NCBI GenBank assembly: GCA_905250075.1
Contig: CAJNOP010000538.1
Span: forward strand, 62,001 to 126,000
Length of the DNA stretch: 64,000 nt
From: Rotaria sp. Silwood1
Taxonomy: Eukaryota > Rotifera > Eurotatoria > Philodinida > Philodinidae
Direction of reading: 5' to 3'
Each line of letters opens with the position of its first letter. Position 1 is the first letter of the stretch. A program made the translations under genes and the position numbers. This document shows positions 36,821-49,560 of this stretch, piece after piece. The notes under the pieces are model-generated. The model had not been told where the DNA came from. It did no database searches and saw only the letters and a list, made by a program, of their open reading frames with translations.

Positions 36821-37725
36821 ATGGTTCTTAAATCAAATTCATCTTCAATTAATTTATCATTAGCTGGTTGTGGATTTTTAGGTGTTTATCATATTGGTGT
36901 TGTATGTGCATTTAAAGAACATGCACCAGAAGTTCTTAGTATTAAAATGGCTGGTTGTTCAGCAGGTGCACTTGTTGCAGCATGTGCAATGAGTGGTTGT
37001 TGTCTTGGACAAATGTGTAGTGATGCACTTGAAATAGCTGTACGTGCACGAAGTCGTGCATTAGGACCATTACATCCAACATTTAGTATAGTTGATATTA
37101 TACGTAATGGTTTACGTAGAATTTTACCACCAAATGCACATGAATTATGTTCAGGACGTTTATTTATATCATTAACACGTTGGAAAGATAATAAAAATTT
37201 TATTATTGATCATTATCATAATCGTGAAGAACTTATACAAGTACTTATTTGTTCAAGTTTTGTACCATATTGGTCAGGAATAATTCCACATAAATTTCGT
37301 GGCGAAGTAAAAACAAATAAAGCATTTTTTTTGTTTTTGTTTCTAAAGAATATATTTTTATTTTTTCGTTAGTATTATTGGGATGGTGGTTTAACAAATA
37401 ATAATCCAATTATTGATGGAAATACTATTTTAGTATCACCATTTGCTGGTGAAAGTGATATTTGTCCACGTGATGAATCAGGATCATTCTATAGTATTGA
37501 TTTTCGAGGTAAATAAAAAAAAAAATATTTTTAATAAAAAAAAAAATGTTTTGTTTTTTGTTATTCATTTCATTAGGAACAGATATTTCATGTACACAAG
37601 AAAATTTATATCGTTTAACTCATGCTTTATTTCCGCCAAGTTTATCAGTATTAAAAGAAATTTGTTGGCGTGGTTATATTGATGGTTTAAAATTTTTACA
37701 AACACGAAGTATTAAGAGAATTTGA
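36821..37725 (+). CDS. Patatin-like phospholipase, PNPLA2/3 type
   Basis: Patatin-like lipases such as ATGL (PNPLA2) and PNPLA3 act on triacylglycerol or phospholipid at lipid droplets with a Ser-Asp dyad. Exons 36821-37306, 37373-37508 and 37577-37725 give 256 residues. The oxyanion loop is GCGFLG (residues 16-21), the nucleophile motif is GCSAG with Ser47, and the partner is WDGG with Asp166. These numbers coincide with Ser47/Asp166 of human [44 protein letters not shown] and [19 protein letters not shown] all follow the family. It ends soon after the patatin domain, so the longer C-terminal lipid-droplet region of ATGL is absent. An acceptor-like TTTGTAG lies about 50 bp before the ATG. 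Confidence 0.92.
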
Positions 37726-37762
37726 ATTATTCCATTGAGTATTTGCGAACAGAACTATTTTG

Positions 37763-38752
37763 TTAGACTTTTGAATGTTGAAATACGAGAGACTCTGAAA
37801 AATAGTAAAAGAGAATGATTATCTCTTATTATTTTGCTTATATTTCCATCACTTAGGTATATTTTAAAATTCCTATTATTTTCTTTAAAAGTTATGAACT
37901 ATCTTCTTATCGATTTAATTAAATAAGTTAGCTTTTTTTGTTTTTGTTATTATTGGTAGAAGTTTATTCATCCGGATAACATAAGCAAATACTAAGGTTA
38001 AATATTTATGTTTGTTTTTTTATGAAAATAATGTTATCTGTTATCAAAGAAAAAAAAATTACATATGCGATATTTCACAGATAATATTTACTTGTGATCT
38101 AAAAGAATAATAAGAACAAGTCAAAACGAACTTTATAAAATAGTTCTTTTTTTTTTGTTTATGTATACAGAATAAATTTTCAAAATTTAATGAGTTTAAA
38201 AGTCAATAATTACCAAATTTTGAACTTTTTAAGTATAGATTTCTGATTTTACAAGAAAATTAGTATTTTATTTATATTGTACAAATTTCACCATTAAAAC
38301 TGATAAGTTGGAAAATTTGTTCTGTGTATATCAAAAACGAACTATTGATAAAGTTCGTTCTGACTTACTCTTATTATTCTCTGAGAGGACAATTGAAAAT
38401 TATCTATGAAACGCTACGTATGCACTTTTTTTTCCTATTTGATAACAGATGACTTTGTTTTCGTAATATCAATAATACTTAACATAAGTATTTGCTTACT
38501 TTATCTGTATGAAAAAAAAAAACAAAACTGAATGAACTTCTATCAATAACTGAAAAAATAGACCTATTTAATTGAATGGATATGCAGATATTTCATTTTT
38601 TATTGCAGTACTATTTATGGTCTACACTATATTTTAATAGCAGAGTTGTTTTTATATGCTCTTTCAAATGAGATATTATTCAAACAATAAAGATGATTGT
38701 TTTCTTTTTTTTTCCATTTCTCAGAGTCCGTCATATTTCAATATTTACAATT
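37763..38752. mobile_element. Degraded foldback element, about 1 kb
   Basis: Several inverted segments pair in order: GAATGTTGAAATACGAGAGA with ATTTCAATATTTACAATTTC, ATAAGCAAATACT with AGTATTTGCTTA, GTTATCAAAG with TTTGATAAC, and AGAATAATAAGAACAAGTC with ACTTACTCTTATTATTC. Pairing is imperfect, so it is old. It begins about 40 bp after the lipase stop. Confidence 0.6.
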
Positions 38753-38924
38753 TCATCAAAATAAATTACAGAAGTCCAAAAAAAAAAGGAAATTTTTCAT
38801 AATTATAGTTTAATATTAAAAATTAATCGACATAAAAGAAAAAAAAAAGGATCAATTATCTCGATAAGCTCATATAATTTTGTTTCTTAAAACTTAATTT
38901 TATATTTATTAAAATTGTTTAGAT

Positions 38925-40909
38925 ATGATAAAATCTTCACATTTAAGTACAAAAACAACAATATCATCTGTACTCGGTAGTGATTATACAGAACCAGCTA
39001 ATGAAGAAGAAAAACAATTACGTAATGGTGGAGTTTTACATGATGTTGATAAAATGTATGAAAAATCACATGATATTGATGATAAATTAATTGGTTCTGA
39101 ATATTCATCAGATGAAGAACTTGAAAAATTAAATAATCAAATTAATTTTAGTTCATTTTGTGGAAAAATTACAAGAAAAAAAGATTTACCAACACCACTT
39201 TTTGCTGGTTAGATATGTTCTTTTTTTTTTTTTTTTTCTTATAAAATTTGTTTTGTTTTTCTTTTGTTATAGTATTTGCTGATGCAAGACAAAAAGTTGA
39301 AGATCCTATTGGACGTTATTTTACAGAATCAAATGTTTATAAAGTTTGGTCATTATTAACTTTACCAATTACATTACCAATTGATCTTACTTATACAACA
39401 ATGAAAAGGTAAAATAAACTATTGAATTTTTACATATCAATATTCACCTATTATTTTATACATTTGAGTACAAAGTTAAATAATATAAATGAATATTTCA
39501 CGGTCTAATTAAGTGAGTTTTAATAAAATTATACTCCTCTTTAATGAACACTTGTGACAAGTTTGAAGGACGTTCAGTATAGAGAGATTACATTATATCT
39601 ATAGTATTGTAATAGATGTGAATAAACATAGAAGAAAGGTGTGGGTGTGGGTAAAGATAAGACACACCCACACGCCGCACATCGAATGGCGTATAAAAAA
39701 ATCAATTTTTTTCTCAAATTTTGATTTGCTAAGGGTTCATATACTGTTTATAATCCTCAAGAAATATATATATAGTACTCACAGACATTATAGTTGTAGG
39801 AGACAACAAAATGTCAACTGTTATGTTATGTATAAAATATATATTGCTTGACCGTATGCAATTTTTTTATAAAGGTTCATATTGGATATTCATTGTTTTA
39901 TGAAGTAGAGTTGTACACACAGAAATATCAAGTAGTTAAGAAATAATCTAGATCGAAGAAACATACTCAGTTTCAAATATGAAGAAAACCATAATGAAAA
40001 CTATTGACTATAATAAAAAAAGGAAAAATGAAAGAGCCCCTATAATTGTATTCTATTTGATTTAGAAACAAAATTTATCTCAGAAACTATAATATTTATG
40101 AGTAAAATATACACTTGTCAGAGATTATCACTAATATAAAGATTCTCAACATATGAAAATTTGATGAGAACTTGATTTCTTATATATATATATATATCAT
40201 TTGATGGATTACAAATTATTCTATACAACTATATGTATGATCTTCTGATTCAAGATAAGTCACTGAATTCGATAAAGTCGTATGAATTTTATTAAGATCT
40301 CTATTTATTAGTAGTCTTTAATAATTAAAATAATTATTTTTCTTAGATTTATTCTATTAGAATATATATTTTAGAATATTTGGAATATTTTATCCATCAT
40401 CATCTAATCAATCATCAAATAGTACAATGAATTTCTTTTGGTCATTTTTTAGTGAAAATGATGATAATTATTGTTATCATGTTAATGAGTAAGTTAATTA
40501 ATTTTTATTTAAATTTAATATATCATCATATATTAATTTTAGTTGTGAATGTACAGAAAGTCGTATATCATCACATAATTATTATCATCATCATCATCAT
40601 CATTCTTATGTTCAAACATATCAACGTCAAATAAGTGCACCTACAAATTCATGGACATCATCATCTAATGAATCAAATGATGATGATTTTTTATCAGTAG
40701 ATAATCATCATATATCAGTTAAACAATTTAATCAATCAACAATAACTAAAGAATATTGTCGTCATTTACAACAAATGGCTAAATTATCAAATCAAAAACA
40801 ATTTAAAGAAAAATTAATACCAATATTTAATGATGATTATCATTTAATATATAATAAAACTAATAAAATACCAACAACATCACTTGGACGAACACTTTTA
40901 TTTACATAA
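38925..40909 (+). CDS. Unrecognised His/Asn-rich protein of about 299 aa, 4 exons
   Basis: Exons 38925-39207, 39273-39408, 40375-40488 and 40543-40909 splice in frame to 299 residues. The N-terminus is acidic and Ser/Lys-rich. The centre (about residues 95-150) is the most structured part: FADARQKVEDPIGRYFTES followed by a hydrophobic run WSLLTLPITLPIDLTY that could span a membrane once. The C-terminal half is low complexity with a polyhistidine tract (ATC/ATT-rich DNA at 40576-40606) and many Asn, Ser and Asp. The central motif vaguely recalls the end of the cytosolic loop of Na/Ca exchangers, but no exchanger repeats are present and I do not assign the family. TTTAG ends 2 bp before the ATG. 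Intron 2 (966 bp) carries a telomere-like hairpin. Confidence 0.65.
39637..39674. repeat. Interstitial telomere-like hairpin 11, inside an intron
   Basis: AAGGTGTGGGTGTGGGT, core AAAGATAAGAC, then ACACCCACACGCC form a compact 38-bp hairpin. It is the only clear one in the conserved gene block and it lies in an intron. Confidence 0.75.
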
Positions 40910-41761
40910 TAAAAGATGATTATTCATATATTGTATCTATGGATGTTTTTTCAACTTTTATTTCTACGTATATTTAATTCTGTTTGTGTATATAAGTTTT
41001 GTTTTTTTTTTTTCGTCAGTTTGTATATGTAGATAAGATAATTATTCATAACAAACAAAGATTAAAAAAAAAAATAATATTCTATTTCATTATTAACTGA
41101 CGACGTTTTTGTTTTGTCTTTTCATCTTTGTATATTTTGTAAATATTTATATTATGTTTATTTGATTTACTAGTAATGGTTCTTGTATGAAAAAAAAAGT
41201 GTTTATTTTGATCCTATTTAATTTATATTGTTTTTTTTTTGTCAGATATATGTATGTATACTAATATCAAATTATTTATCTTAAAAGAAAAAAAGAAACG
41301 AAATTTTCGTCATGTGTTTTTTTGAATGACGTCGTGATTGAGGTCAGTATTAGAACATTAAGATATTCAGTGTATATTTCTTCTTTTACCTTTTATGTCA
41401 ATATCTATTTTGTTTTTCTATAAGAGAAAACGAAGGTATGACTTGAGACATCTATGCTTAAAGCATTGCCTAACAAGAAAGAAAATCTGACACTGATTTC
41501 ATATATTGCGTTGAGCTTTTTTCTTTTCTTCCTTTTTCTATTTCAACCTGTGACGAAAAAACAAAATACAAGGTAAGTACATAGCAATTAAGACACCGAT
41601 CAAGGTATATATACTAAATTTTTTCATTTGCTTTCTTTTTTTTTTACTGATTACATAATTTTTATGTACTATCTCATTAGTTGTCTTATTTTAGATAATT
41701 GTCCGTACTAATCGACATACTTTTTTTTCTTTTTTTCTTTCTTCTTTTATTATTGTTACAA
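40910..41761. other. Intergenic and 5' untranslated region of the F-box/WD40 gene
   Basis: AT-rich, no coding. TTATTTTAG at 41686-41694 is acceptor-like and lies 67 bp before the next ATG. Confidence 0.5.
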
Positions 41762-44700
41762 ATGAATTTTATTTCGATTGATAATTCTTCATATCTCGAT
41801 GATAATATATCCGTTAAGATGACGGCAACAACAAATAATTATGAAAAAACAAGTGAAGAATATTTAACAACATTTTCTACTTGGAATGATAATGAACAAT
41901 TATTATTTGTTGAAAAATTATTATATAATATGCATAATCATCAACATGGACAAATTAATTCATTTTTATTACCAATGTTACAACGAGATTTTATTGGACG
42001 TTTATCATCATGTGGACTTGAACATTTAGCAGAAAAAATTCTTGAATATTTAGATATTCAATCATTAAAATCAACTGAACTTGTTTGTCGAGAATGGTAT
42101 CATATTATATCAAAAGGTTAAGTTCATACAAAAAAAAAAAAAGAAATACATTGAAATTTAATGAATTTATAATTAACTATTTGTTTATTTTCTTAGGTAT
42201 GTTATGGAAAAAATTAATTGAACGTAAAGTTCTTTCCGATACATTATGGTTTGGTTTATCTGAACGACGTGGTTGGAATAAATATCTATTTCGACAAATA
42301 TTAATTAATAAAGATCAATATAAACGAAATGAATTTTATCGTTATTTATATCCAAAAATACTTCATGATATTAATCAACTTCAAATAAATTGGCGTACAG
42401 GAAATTATCAATTAGAAAGAATACAATGTCAATCACGAAATAGTAAAGGTGTTTATTGTTTACAATATGATAATAATAAAATTATAAGTGGTCTTCGTGA
42501 TAATACAATTAAAATATGGAATAGAAATACATTAGAATGTATGAAAATTCTTACAGGACATAATGGTAGTGTTTTATGTCTTCAATATGATGAAAAAATT
42601 ATTATATCAGGTTCATCTGATTCAACAATACGAATATGGAATATTGAAACTGGTGAATTAGTTAATACACTTTTACATCATTGTGAAGCTGTTTTACATC
42701 TTCGATTTATTGATAAAATGATGATAACATGTTCAAAAGATCGTTCAATAGCTGTATGGGAAATTAATTCACCTATTGATATAGTTATGCGTCGTGTACT
42801 TGTTGGACATCGTGCAGCTGTAAATGTTGTTGATTTTGATAATAAATATATTGTGAGTGCTAGTGGTGATCGTACAATTAAAGTTTGGGTAATTTAAAAA
42901 ACAAAAAAAAAATTCTTTTATAATATTAAATCTTAAATTTTTTTTTCTTGTCAGAAAACAACAACATGTGAATTTGTTCGAACACTTCTTGGACATAAAC
43001 GAGGCATTGCTTGTTTACAATATCGAGATCAACTTGTTGTTAGTGGTTCATCTGATAATACAATACGAGTAAGGAAATTTATTATTTATGATTAAATCTC
43101 TATATGCGACATAATAATAGTTCTTTCTAATGATTATTTTAGTCTATATTGAAATTTGCTCGAGCGTTATTAATCCTGACTGACTTGTACTTTTTCCTTT
43201 ATTTTTAATTAATAGTATATTCTAATGTGTCACGGTATCTTTACGCATCGGTATATTCATTTTGTTGCCCTTGACAAAACATGAATTACACTATTACCTT
43301 GTCATCTGTCAAACAAGTACATTGCTTTTTGTTATTACTTGTTGTCTCACATATCGACAAAACTTGACGTTTAGGTTCTCTATTTTTTTGCTTGATCGGA
43401 AACATTCTAGAAAGATTAATAATTATAACTGCATGCTATTATTATTTATCCTTTAGTCTTTCCGAAACAATGATAACAAATAAAATTAATGAGTTTTTAC
43501 TTTTTTATAGACAAACAGACCTTGTATTGTATAAATGATCATATTCGTTTTCGTATCGATATTGATGATCAGTTCTGACAAAAAAAAAATTTCAAAGTAT
43601 TTTGTTTATTTGTCTACTTTCGAGGTCATATAATGTTTCTTTTTTGTATTCTCTATTTGAAAAGACATTTGTCTTTGAATCAGAACGGACAAAACTAAAA
43701 TTGTTTTCATTTTCTATTAAAATAAAAAGAAAAAATACAAAACATTAATACGATCAATAAAAAAAAAAGAATATCGATTAAGATGAAGATTGAGAAAAAG
43801 AAAGAACACTTATCATGTGTATATATCAGTAATTGTATAGTTATTCATTAACATTAGTTTTCAAAAAAAAAACTATAAAAAACATTTTAAATAATTGAAA
43901 AGATAATTATTAAATTCGATACAGTGAGGGCTCAAAAAAAGCATGTATATTTTTGTTTTTACCCATAAACGAATAATAAGGATACTCTAAAAATTTTCTC
44001 TCATATCGGACTTTGTCGAGCTTTTTTCGCTGATCATTTTGGTAAAAAAAGTTTTTTGATTTTCATTGATTTATGACGATGTTATAGTCAAAATACTAAA
44101 CACTGTAATATAAAGTAGGGAAAAAAGTTTAGCACACTTTTAGTATTTGGCTAATTTTTACGTTAGTTTCACAACATCTGAAAGATGTTCTATATATCAT
44201 TCGACGCAGAATTTAATGGGCTACATTTTGGTAACAAGCACTTATACTTATATTGCAGTTAATTAGTTAATTAATAATTAGTTAATTAATTAGTTAATTC
44301 ATAATAATTTTGATTTTTTTTTAAATTCCAACTCTTTCATATGAAAGAGCATAAAAATCTGAACAAAACTCTATAATTACTATTTGGAAAGCAATGGATT
44401 TAGTGAGGTTTTAGTGTGATTTTCAGAGTATGTTCAGTTGTAATTAGATATAGTATGTACTACAGTGTTTAGCATTTTGACTATAACATCGTCATAACTC
44501 AATGAAAATCAAAAAACTTTTTTTTACCAAAATGATCAGCGAAAAAAGCTCTACAAAGTCCGATATGAGAGAAAATTTTCAGAATATCCTTATTATTCGT
44601 TTATACGTAAAAACAAAAATGTACATGCTTTTTTGAGCCATCACTGTATGATATTGTAATAAATTCTCATTTTAATTATCAATTTTACATCAACAACATT

Positions 44701-45624
44701 CTGACTTTATGAATCCAGACTTGTATATTACAACTAGACTATACATAATGTTTAGTAATTGAGTTAGTTATTGATGAAACAGTTCTTAATCTTAATTGAT
44801 TTTTCAAATGTGATAGAATCGATAATTTTTAACTATTAATTATAAAGATTGTACTCTAATGACTTTAGTACTTAATTAAGGTCATATTCTTACAAGAAAA
44901 CTATTTAATAAATATAATATTTGTTCAAATAAAATATATTTAAATAATAAAGCAAAAAAAACCAAACAAACATTGTAATTATTAATTCAACAAGTTTTTC
45001 ATTACAAGAAAAGAATTCATTAAAAATTTATTTCTAATTAGTAAAAAAAAAATAATAATCGAAATATATTTTCTAGATTTGGGATATCGAATGTGGTGCT
45101 TGTCTTCGTGTACTTGAAGGACATGAAGAATTAGTTCGATGTATTCGTTTTGATTCAAAACGTATTATTTCAGGTGCTTATGATGGTATGTTATAAATTT
45201 TTATTTCGAAAGAATTTATTTTTGTTTTTTTATTCATATTTCAAAAATAGGTAAAATTAAAATTTGGGATCTTCAAGCAGCACTTGATCCACGTTCTCAA
45301 ACATCATTACTTTGTTTAAAAACTTTAAATGAACATACTGGACGTGTATTTCGTTTACAATTTGATGAATTTCAAATTATTTCAAGTTCACATGATGATA
45401 CAATACTTTGTTTTAATTTTCTTCAAACTGAACAACAATATTTATCAGAATCAAATTCAATTAATTCATCACCTATTTTAAATATAGAACAAACTGATAT
45501 TACTTTACAAATGAAATCAAATATTAATGAAATTATTGAAACAAAAGAAAATATTTTAGAAATACAAGTTCCAGCTCTATCAAGAACATCATCATCATCA
45601 TCATCATCTAGTTCAGGAAATTAA
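41762..45624 (+). CDS. FBXW11: Beta-TrCP F-box/WD40 ubiquitin ligase receptor
   Basis: Beta-TrCP is the substrate receptor of an SCF ubiquitin ligase that recognises DSGxxS phosphodegrons (beta-catenin, IkB and others). Exons 41762-42116, 42197-42888, 42955-43068, 45077-45185 and 45251-45624 give 547 residues. The dimerisation segment ([19 protein letters not shown]) is followed by the F-box ([10 protein letters not shown], then [29 protein letters not shown]). Seven WD40 blades follow: [69 protein letters not shown]. The Asn/Ser-rich tail with an (ATC)n serine run is not conserved. ATG 41762 is chosen because the frame upstream is only a poly-Leu translation of T-rich intron-like DNA. The BTRC and FBXW11 names cannot be separated outside vertebrates. 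Intron 3 (2.0 kb) holds a Tc1/mariner-like element. Confidence 0.95.
43922..44646. mobile_element. Tc1/mariner-like element inside FBXW11 intron 3
   Basis: The termini CAGTGAGGGCTCAAAAAAAG and CTTTTTTGAGCCATCACTG are inverted copies extending about 190 bp inward. TA dinucleotides flank it (43920-43921 and 44647-44648). Termini starting CAGTG with TA duplication are typical for Tc1/mariner. Length 725 bp, no transposase frame. Confidence 0.85.
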
Positions 45625-46825
45625 AACATATAGAAATTATTCTATTCATTGAAATTTTGTGTATTATTTGTATATACTTTCATACGTGTCGGATATATCT
45701 TTTCTTTCTTGATATTTGTCTGTATTTTACGCATGTTCTTTTTTTGTTTAATCAAGAAAAAAGACTAGTTAAAATATTTTTTTTTTTTTTATAAACCGGA
45801 CGGTAAGAAAGGCAGCGTTGTTTTTGTTTTTGTTTTTCGTGCAAAAAAAAAAAAAACGAAATGTGTTATCAAACATATACTTCTCGATCTATTTCGAGCG
45901 ACATCTACAATCTTTTTTTATTCTTAATTTATATGAAAAACAAATTATACATAAATGAATAAAAATTCTTTTTTAATGTCACATAAAATTAAAATTAATT
46001 TTTTTAATATTCTGATTGGACAATAGCGAAAAACCAATTATATGCTAGTAGCATCAGTTATACAAGAGATAGCAATCATCTCTCACAGGCAGAATTTGGG
46101 ACAGCAATATGCCTTTTTATTTGTATTAGAGTAAGACTACTTAGTTCAATATTTATAGTCTATATTAAAATTATTCAACAAGAAACATTTGAAAAAATCA
46201 AAACTCTAGTTTTTTTAATCTCAAAGTTTTCTGTAACATTTTTTTATAAGCTGAAATGTTAAATGCTGACTTTTCTGTTTGAAATAATAGGAAAAAAAAA
46301 TGTTGATAATTCTTAACTCTATCATTCTATATAAAATTATATTTGAATGTTTTACGATATTGAAAAACTTAAGAACTTTCAGTTTTCTATTTTTGAAAAT
46401 TTGATCATAATTTTTTTCTTGTTGAATAACTTTGATAGTTACATATTCAATACAACTATATAATTTGTCAATGTAGAAGGTTTGAATTATAGCCCTTCGT
46501 TACATTTCCTATTATTTATATTCGACATCTGATGATAATAAGCAATTTTCAAAGTTTACTATTAGATCAAATCAATCAAGGAAACATATTCATTTTGTTA
46601 ATCATCAATTGAAACTAATATTTTGTTCATATAAATCAGCTATAAAGATTGTTGTAAATACATAATTTCTATGATTTAATATTGAAAATCATATCTTTGA
46701 AATAAAATAAAATTTAAATATTAAATATTTTTACTATCGAATTGTTAACTATTCTCAAATATAAGTTTTCAATAAATAATAGAAAAGTCTACTGTTTTTT
46801 TTTCTTTTCTTCTTCATTGTTTCAG
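45625..46825. other. Intergenic with a probable degraded foldback
   Basis: No gene. TTATTCAACAAGAAA near 46168 and its complement near 46418 suggest a degraded foldback at about 46160-46450. The 3' end before VMA21 is T-rich and ends in TTTCAG. Confidence 0.45.
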
Positions 46826-47176
46826 ATGCAACGAACAACATCAGTTATTCAATCGACACAAACTATTGATACTTCAATTCAATATGAAGATAATTATAAT
46901 GAATCAGCTGTATGGATAGTATTTGGTAAAATGCTTTTTTTTACATTATTAATGACAATTGCACCATTAGCATCATTTTTTATTGCAAAAGATTATATAT
47001 TTGAAGGTATATTTAAAGTATCTAGTCGTAATAGTTATACATATTCAGCTATTGTTGCTGTTATTGTTGTTCATATTGTATTAATTACTTTTTTATTTGT
47101 GGCATTTCGAGAAAATATTCCAGGAAAGAAAACATCTATTAATACAACAAAAGAATCAACTGGTAAAAAAGACTAA
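46826..47176 (+). CDS. VMA21: V-ATPase assembly factor VMA21
   Basis: VMA21 is a small ER membrane chaperone that helps assemble the V0 sector of the vacuolar proton ATPase. The 116-residue protein has two membrane helices (about residues 30-52 and 69-92). Between them is the conserved KDYIFEGIFKVSSRNSYTY, which matches the family's SYIFEG...SNRDSYFYAAIVAVV pattern, followed by SAIVAVIVVHIVL. The C-terminus is Lys-rich (GKKD), as expected for ER retrieval. The start is placed at 46826 because the sequence before it is a T-rich tract ending TTTCAG directly at the ATG, an acceptor with no 5' untranslated base left. The longer upstream frame is intron or outron. Confidence 0.93.
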   Translation: MQRTTSVIQSTQTIDTSIQYEDNYNESAVWIVFGKMLFFTLLMTIAPLASFFIAKDYIFEGIFKVSSRNSYTYSAIVAVIVVHIVLITFLFVAFRENIPGKKTSINTTKESTGKKD

Positions 47177-49560
47177 AGAAAACAAAAAAAGTTTTATGAT
47201 TATATTATATATTGTTGTGTAATATGATTTTAAAAATAAAAGAACAAAAAAAAAAAAAACTTTTAAAATATAAAAACATATTTTAAATTTGATAAATAAT
47301 TATGTGTTAGTAATTTTTAGGATTAAAATTGAATTATAAACTGTTCTCATTAGAATAAGAAATTAATTTTATGTTAGAAAAATTGAAATTGTGATAATAA
47401 CTTGAATTCTGATCTTTCATAAACGATAGAATTTTTTTTTTATTTAGTTTTTTGTCGAAATTTTTCAATGATCTATGTTACATGATTTTTCTTCACATAA
47501 AAAGTAAGAATTACAAAAATAAGGGCTATTTTTGAATCTTCGCCTGTTGAATATCTCCTGAAAATTTCATGCACTCAAATGAAAAATCAACTTTCGATTT
47601 TAAGCTTTGTACAAACAAAATTCTCAATGAGATTAATACATCGGGCAAATTGTAATTTTTCTATTATGTCCTATTGGAAGATATTCAAAATTTTCTCGTG
47701 TGACAAAGCAAATTTCGTTCATAATACTTACATTTCTAACAAGAAAATAAAGGATAAACTAAAACTTGAAGCATTGAAAATTATGTTCTTGCAAAGTTTC
47801 AAGTCGAAATTCGGTTTTTCATTTATCTGAGTGACCAAAGTTTTACGTGAAAACTTCGGTGAAATTCTCATATCTCAAGGACGAAGTTCTGAAAAATCAA
47901 ACCATTCTAAACTTTTCTATTACATATTGGTACTCATCAGATAAACATTGTCCTGGCAGAACAGTCATTTAACATCTAGAGAAGTTCCCTTGTCAACAGG
48001 ATCTATTTTCTTCTATAGTTGAAGAGGAGAAAAATAAAGTCTGCTGAGAAACATTAAATTGTTGATACATGTCATAGATAGTTCATATTTTAAGTTTATT
48101 AATTTACCAGCGAGATCTTTAATTTGACTTGAATATGTTCAATATTCTTCAGTTAGAATACAGATTCTTTCATTTTACATACATTCAAGATGAGGCGGAG
48201 TTTGAGAATATGTCTATATATTCGTCAGTATCATGTACGTCTATCTTTTTTTTATGATGAAGGCCATTCACATTAATTCAATAAATTACGGTTTTCAAAG
48301 AGAACAAAAAAACATGCTCTATAGTTGCAATAGAAGCTAAAGCAACGAAAATGGAGCTTGACTATCGTCGATTTAACTTTTTTTTCCAGGATTATTCTGT
48401 ATAAAGTTCTCTTTCGATAAATTGAATTGCCCTATGGGTGTTTTGCATACGAATCATCACAAACATAAAAGATACCGTAGCAACACTCCGGCTTCTTTAC
48501 AGACTATGATAGACGTTATTGACAAATGATCAAAGACTGTATATGAATAACGTCTCGTTCTCATATATATATGAACGACTTTCTTATTACATTTCTGACG
48601 AATAAAATAATCTCCCTATTATTAGCAATAGCAGCTACACTGTTTTTTGGATGAAGTCTTTCTTCATTTATATTGCTTATCAACACATACAAATCAATAA
48701 ATTTTATATCAAACGAAAGCTTGTGACAAAAAAATTCAAGAGTATAAGTAGTCATTTATAGCATAAGAATGGGATATAGAATTACGGACAGTTTCAAATT
48801 TTAGATACATCATTGAATATTTTCACGAGTAATCAATCACTAAAACACATTAGGTTTCTTTGCATTTCATATTTTATAGAGTTGTCGTTTGCTGATCATT
48901 TTTGACAAAAAAATTTTTTAATTTGATCAACAAATAATGATTCTCGAATTGAAATACTCATAAACATATTAATTCTATCAATCACAGCAACTTAAGCTAA
49001 TCAGCATTTGTATCTTAGGATCATTATTTATTGATCGAATTAAAATTTGTTTTTTTTACCAAAATGATCAGTAAAGATAGCTCAATAAAGTGTGAAAGGC
49101 GAAAAACTCTGATATTTTAATAGGTGACTATTCTTGCAAATATCCAATTGCGTATCTAAAATTTGGAATTTTTCTTAATTCTATAACCCATTCTCAAACG
49201 ATGAATGGCCAATTACAGTCTTGCATCCTATTTTTTACTTGCTTTCATTCCATATAAAATTCATTGATTATGTTATTTGAAATCATAGCAATACCGTTTT
49301 GAAATAATATAATTTCTAATCTAGTATATGTCATTGGTTGACTCAAACGTGTTTTGCCATGCGCGACAACTCGATATAGAAATACTTTTTTCTTTTCTTA
49401 TCTTGTTCTTGTTTTTTTTTTATGACGAAGAAGAAATATCAAGTGTCTTCGTTTATCCTTTTTTTCGTTTTCTTCACTTACAATATCTATCATTTTTGTT
49501 TTAAAAATAATTCAAAGCAAAAAAAAAGGTCAAATTTATTTTAGATATAAATATAAAATA
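47177..49560. other. Intergenic with foldback remnants
   Basis: No gene in 2.4 kb. A foldback is clear at 48766-49194 and a weaker one is possible at about 47520-47900. The DNA just before the next gene is T-rich, ending TTTTAG. Confidence 0.5.
48766..49194. mobile_element. Foldback element, diverged relative of the FBXW11-intron element
   Basis: AGAATGGGATATAGAATTAC and its complement CTATAACCCATTCT mark the ends. Inner pairs include TTTAGATAC / GTATCTAAA and GCTGATCATTTTTGAC / ACCAAAATGATCAG. The last pair resembles an internal segment of the element at 43922-44646, so the two are probably related. Degraded and non-coding. Confidence 0.65.

Noticed and set aside
41699..41761. N-terminal extension of the beta-TrCP frame
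   Set aside because: It starts at TTG and encodes poly-Leu/Phe from a T-rich outron or untranslated tract. ATG 41762 is the proper start.
46742..46825. N-terminal extension of VMA21
   Set aside because: No ATG; a T-rich tract ending TTTCAG directly at ATG 46826 shows that this is removed by splicing.
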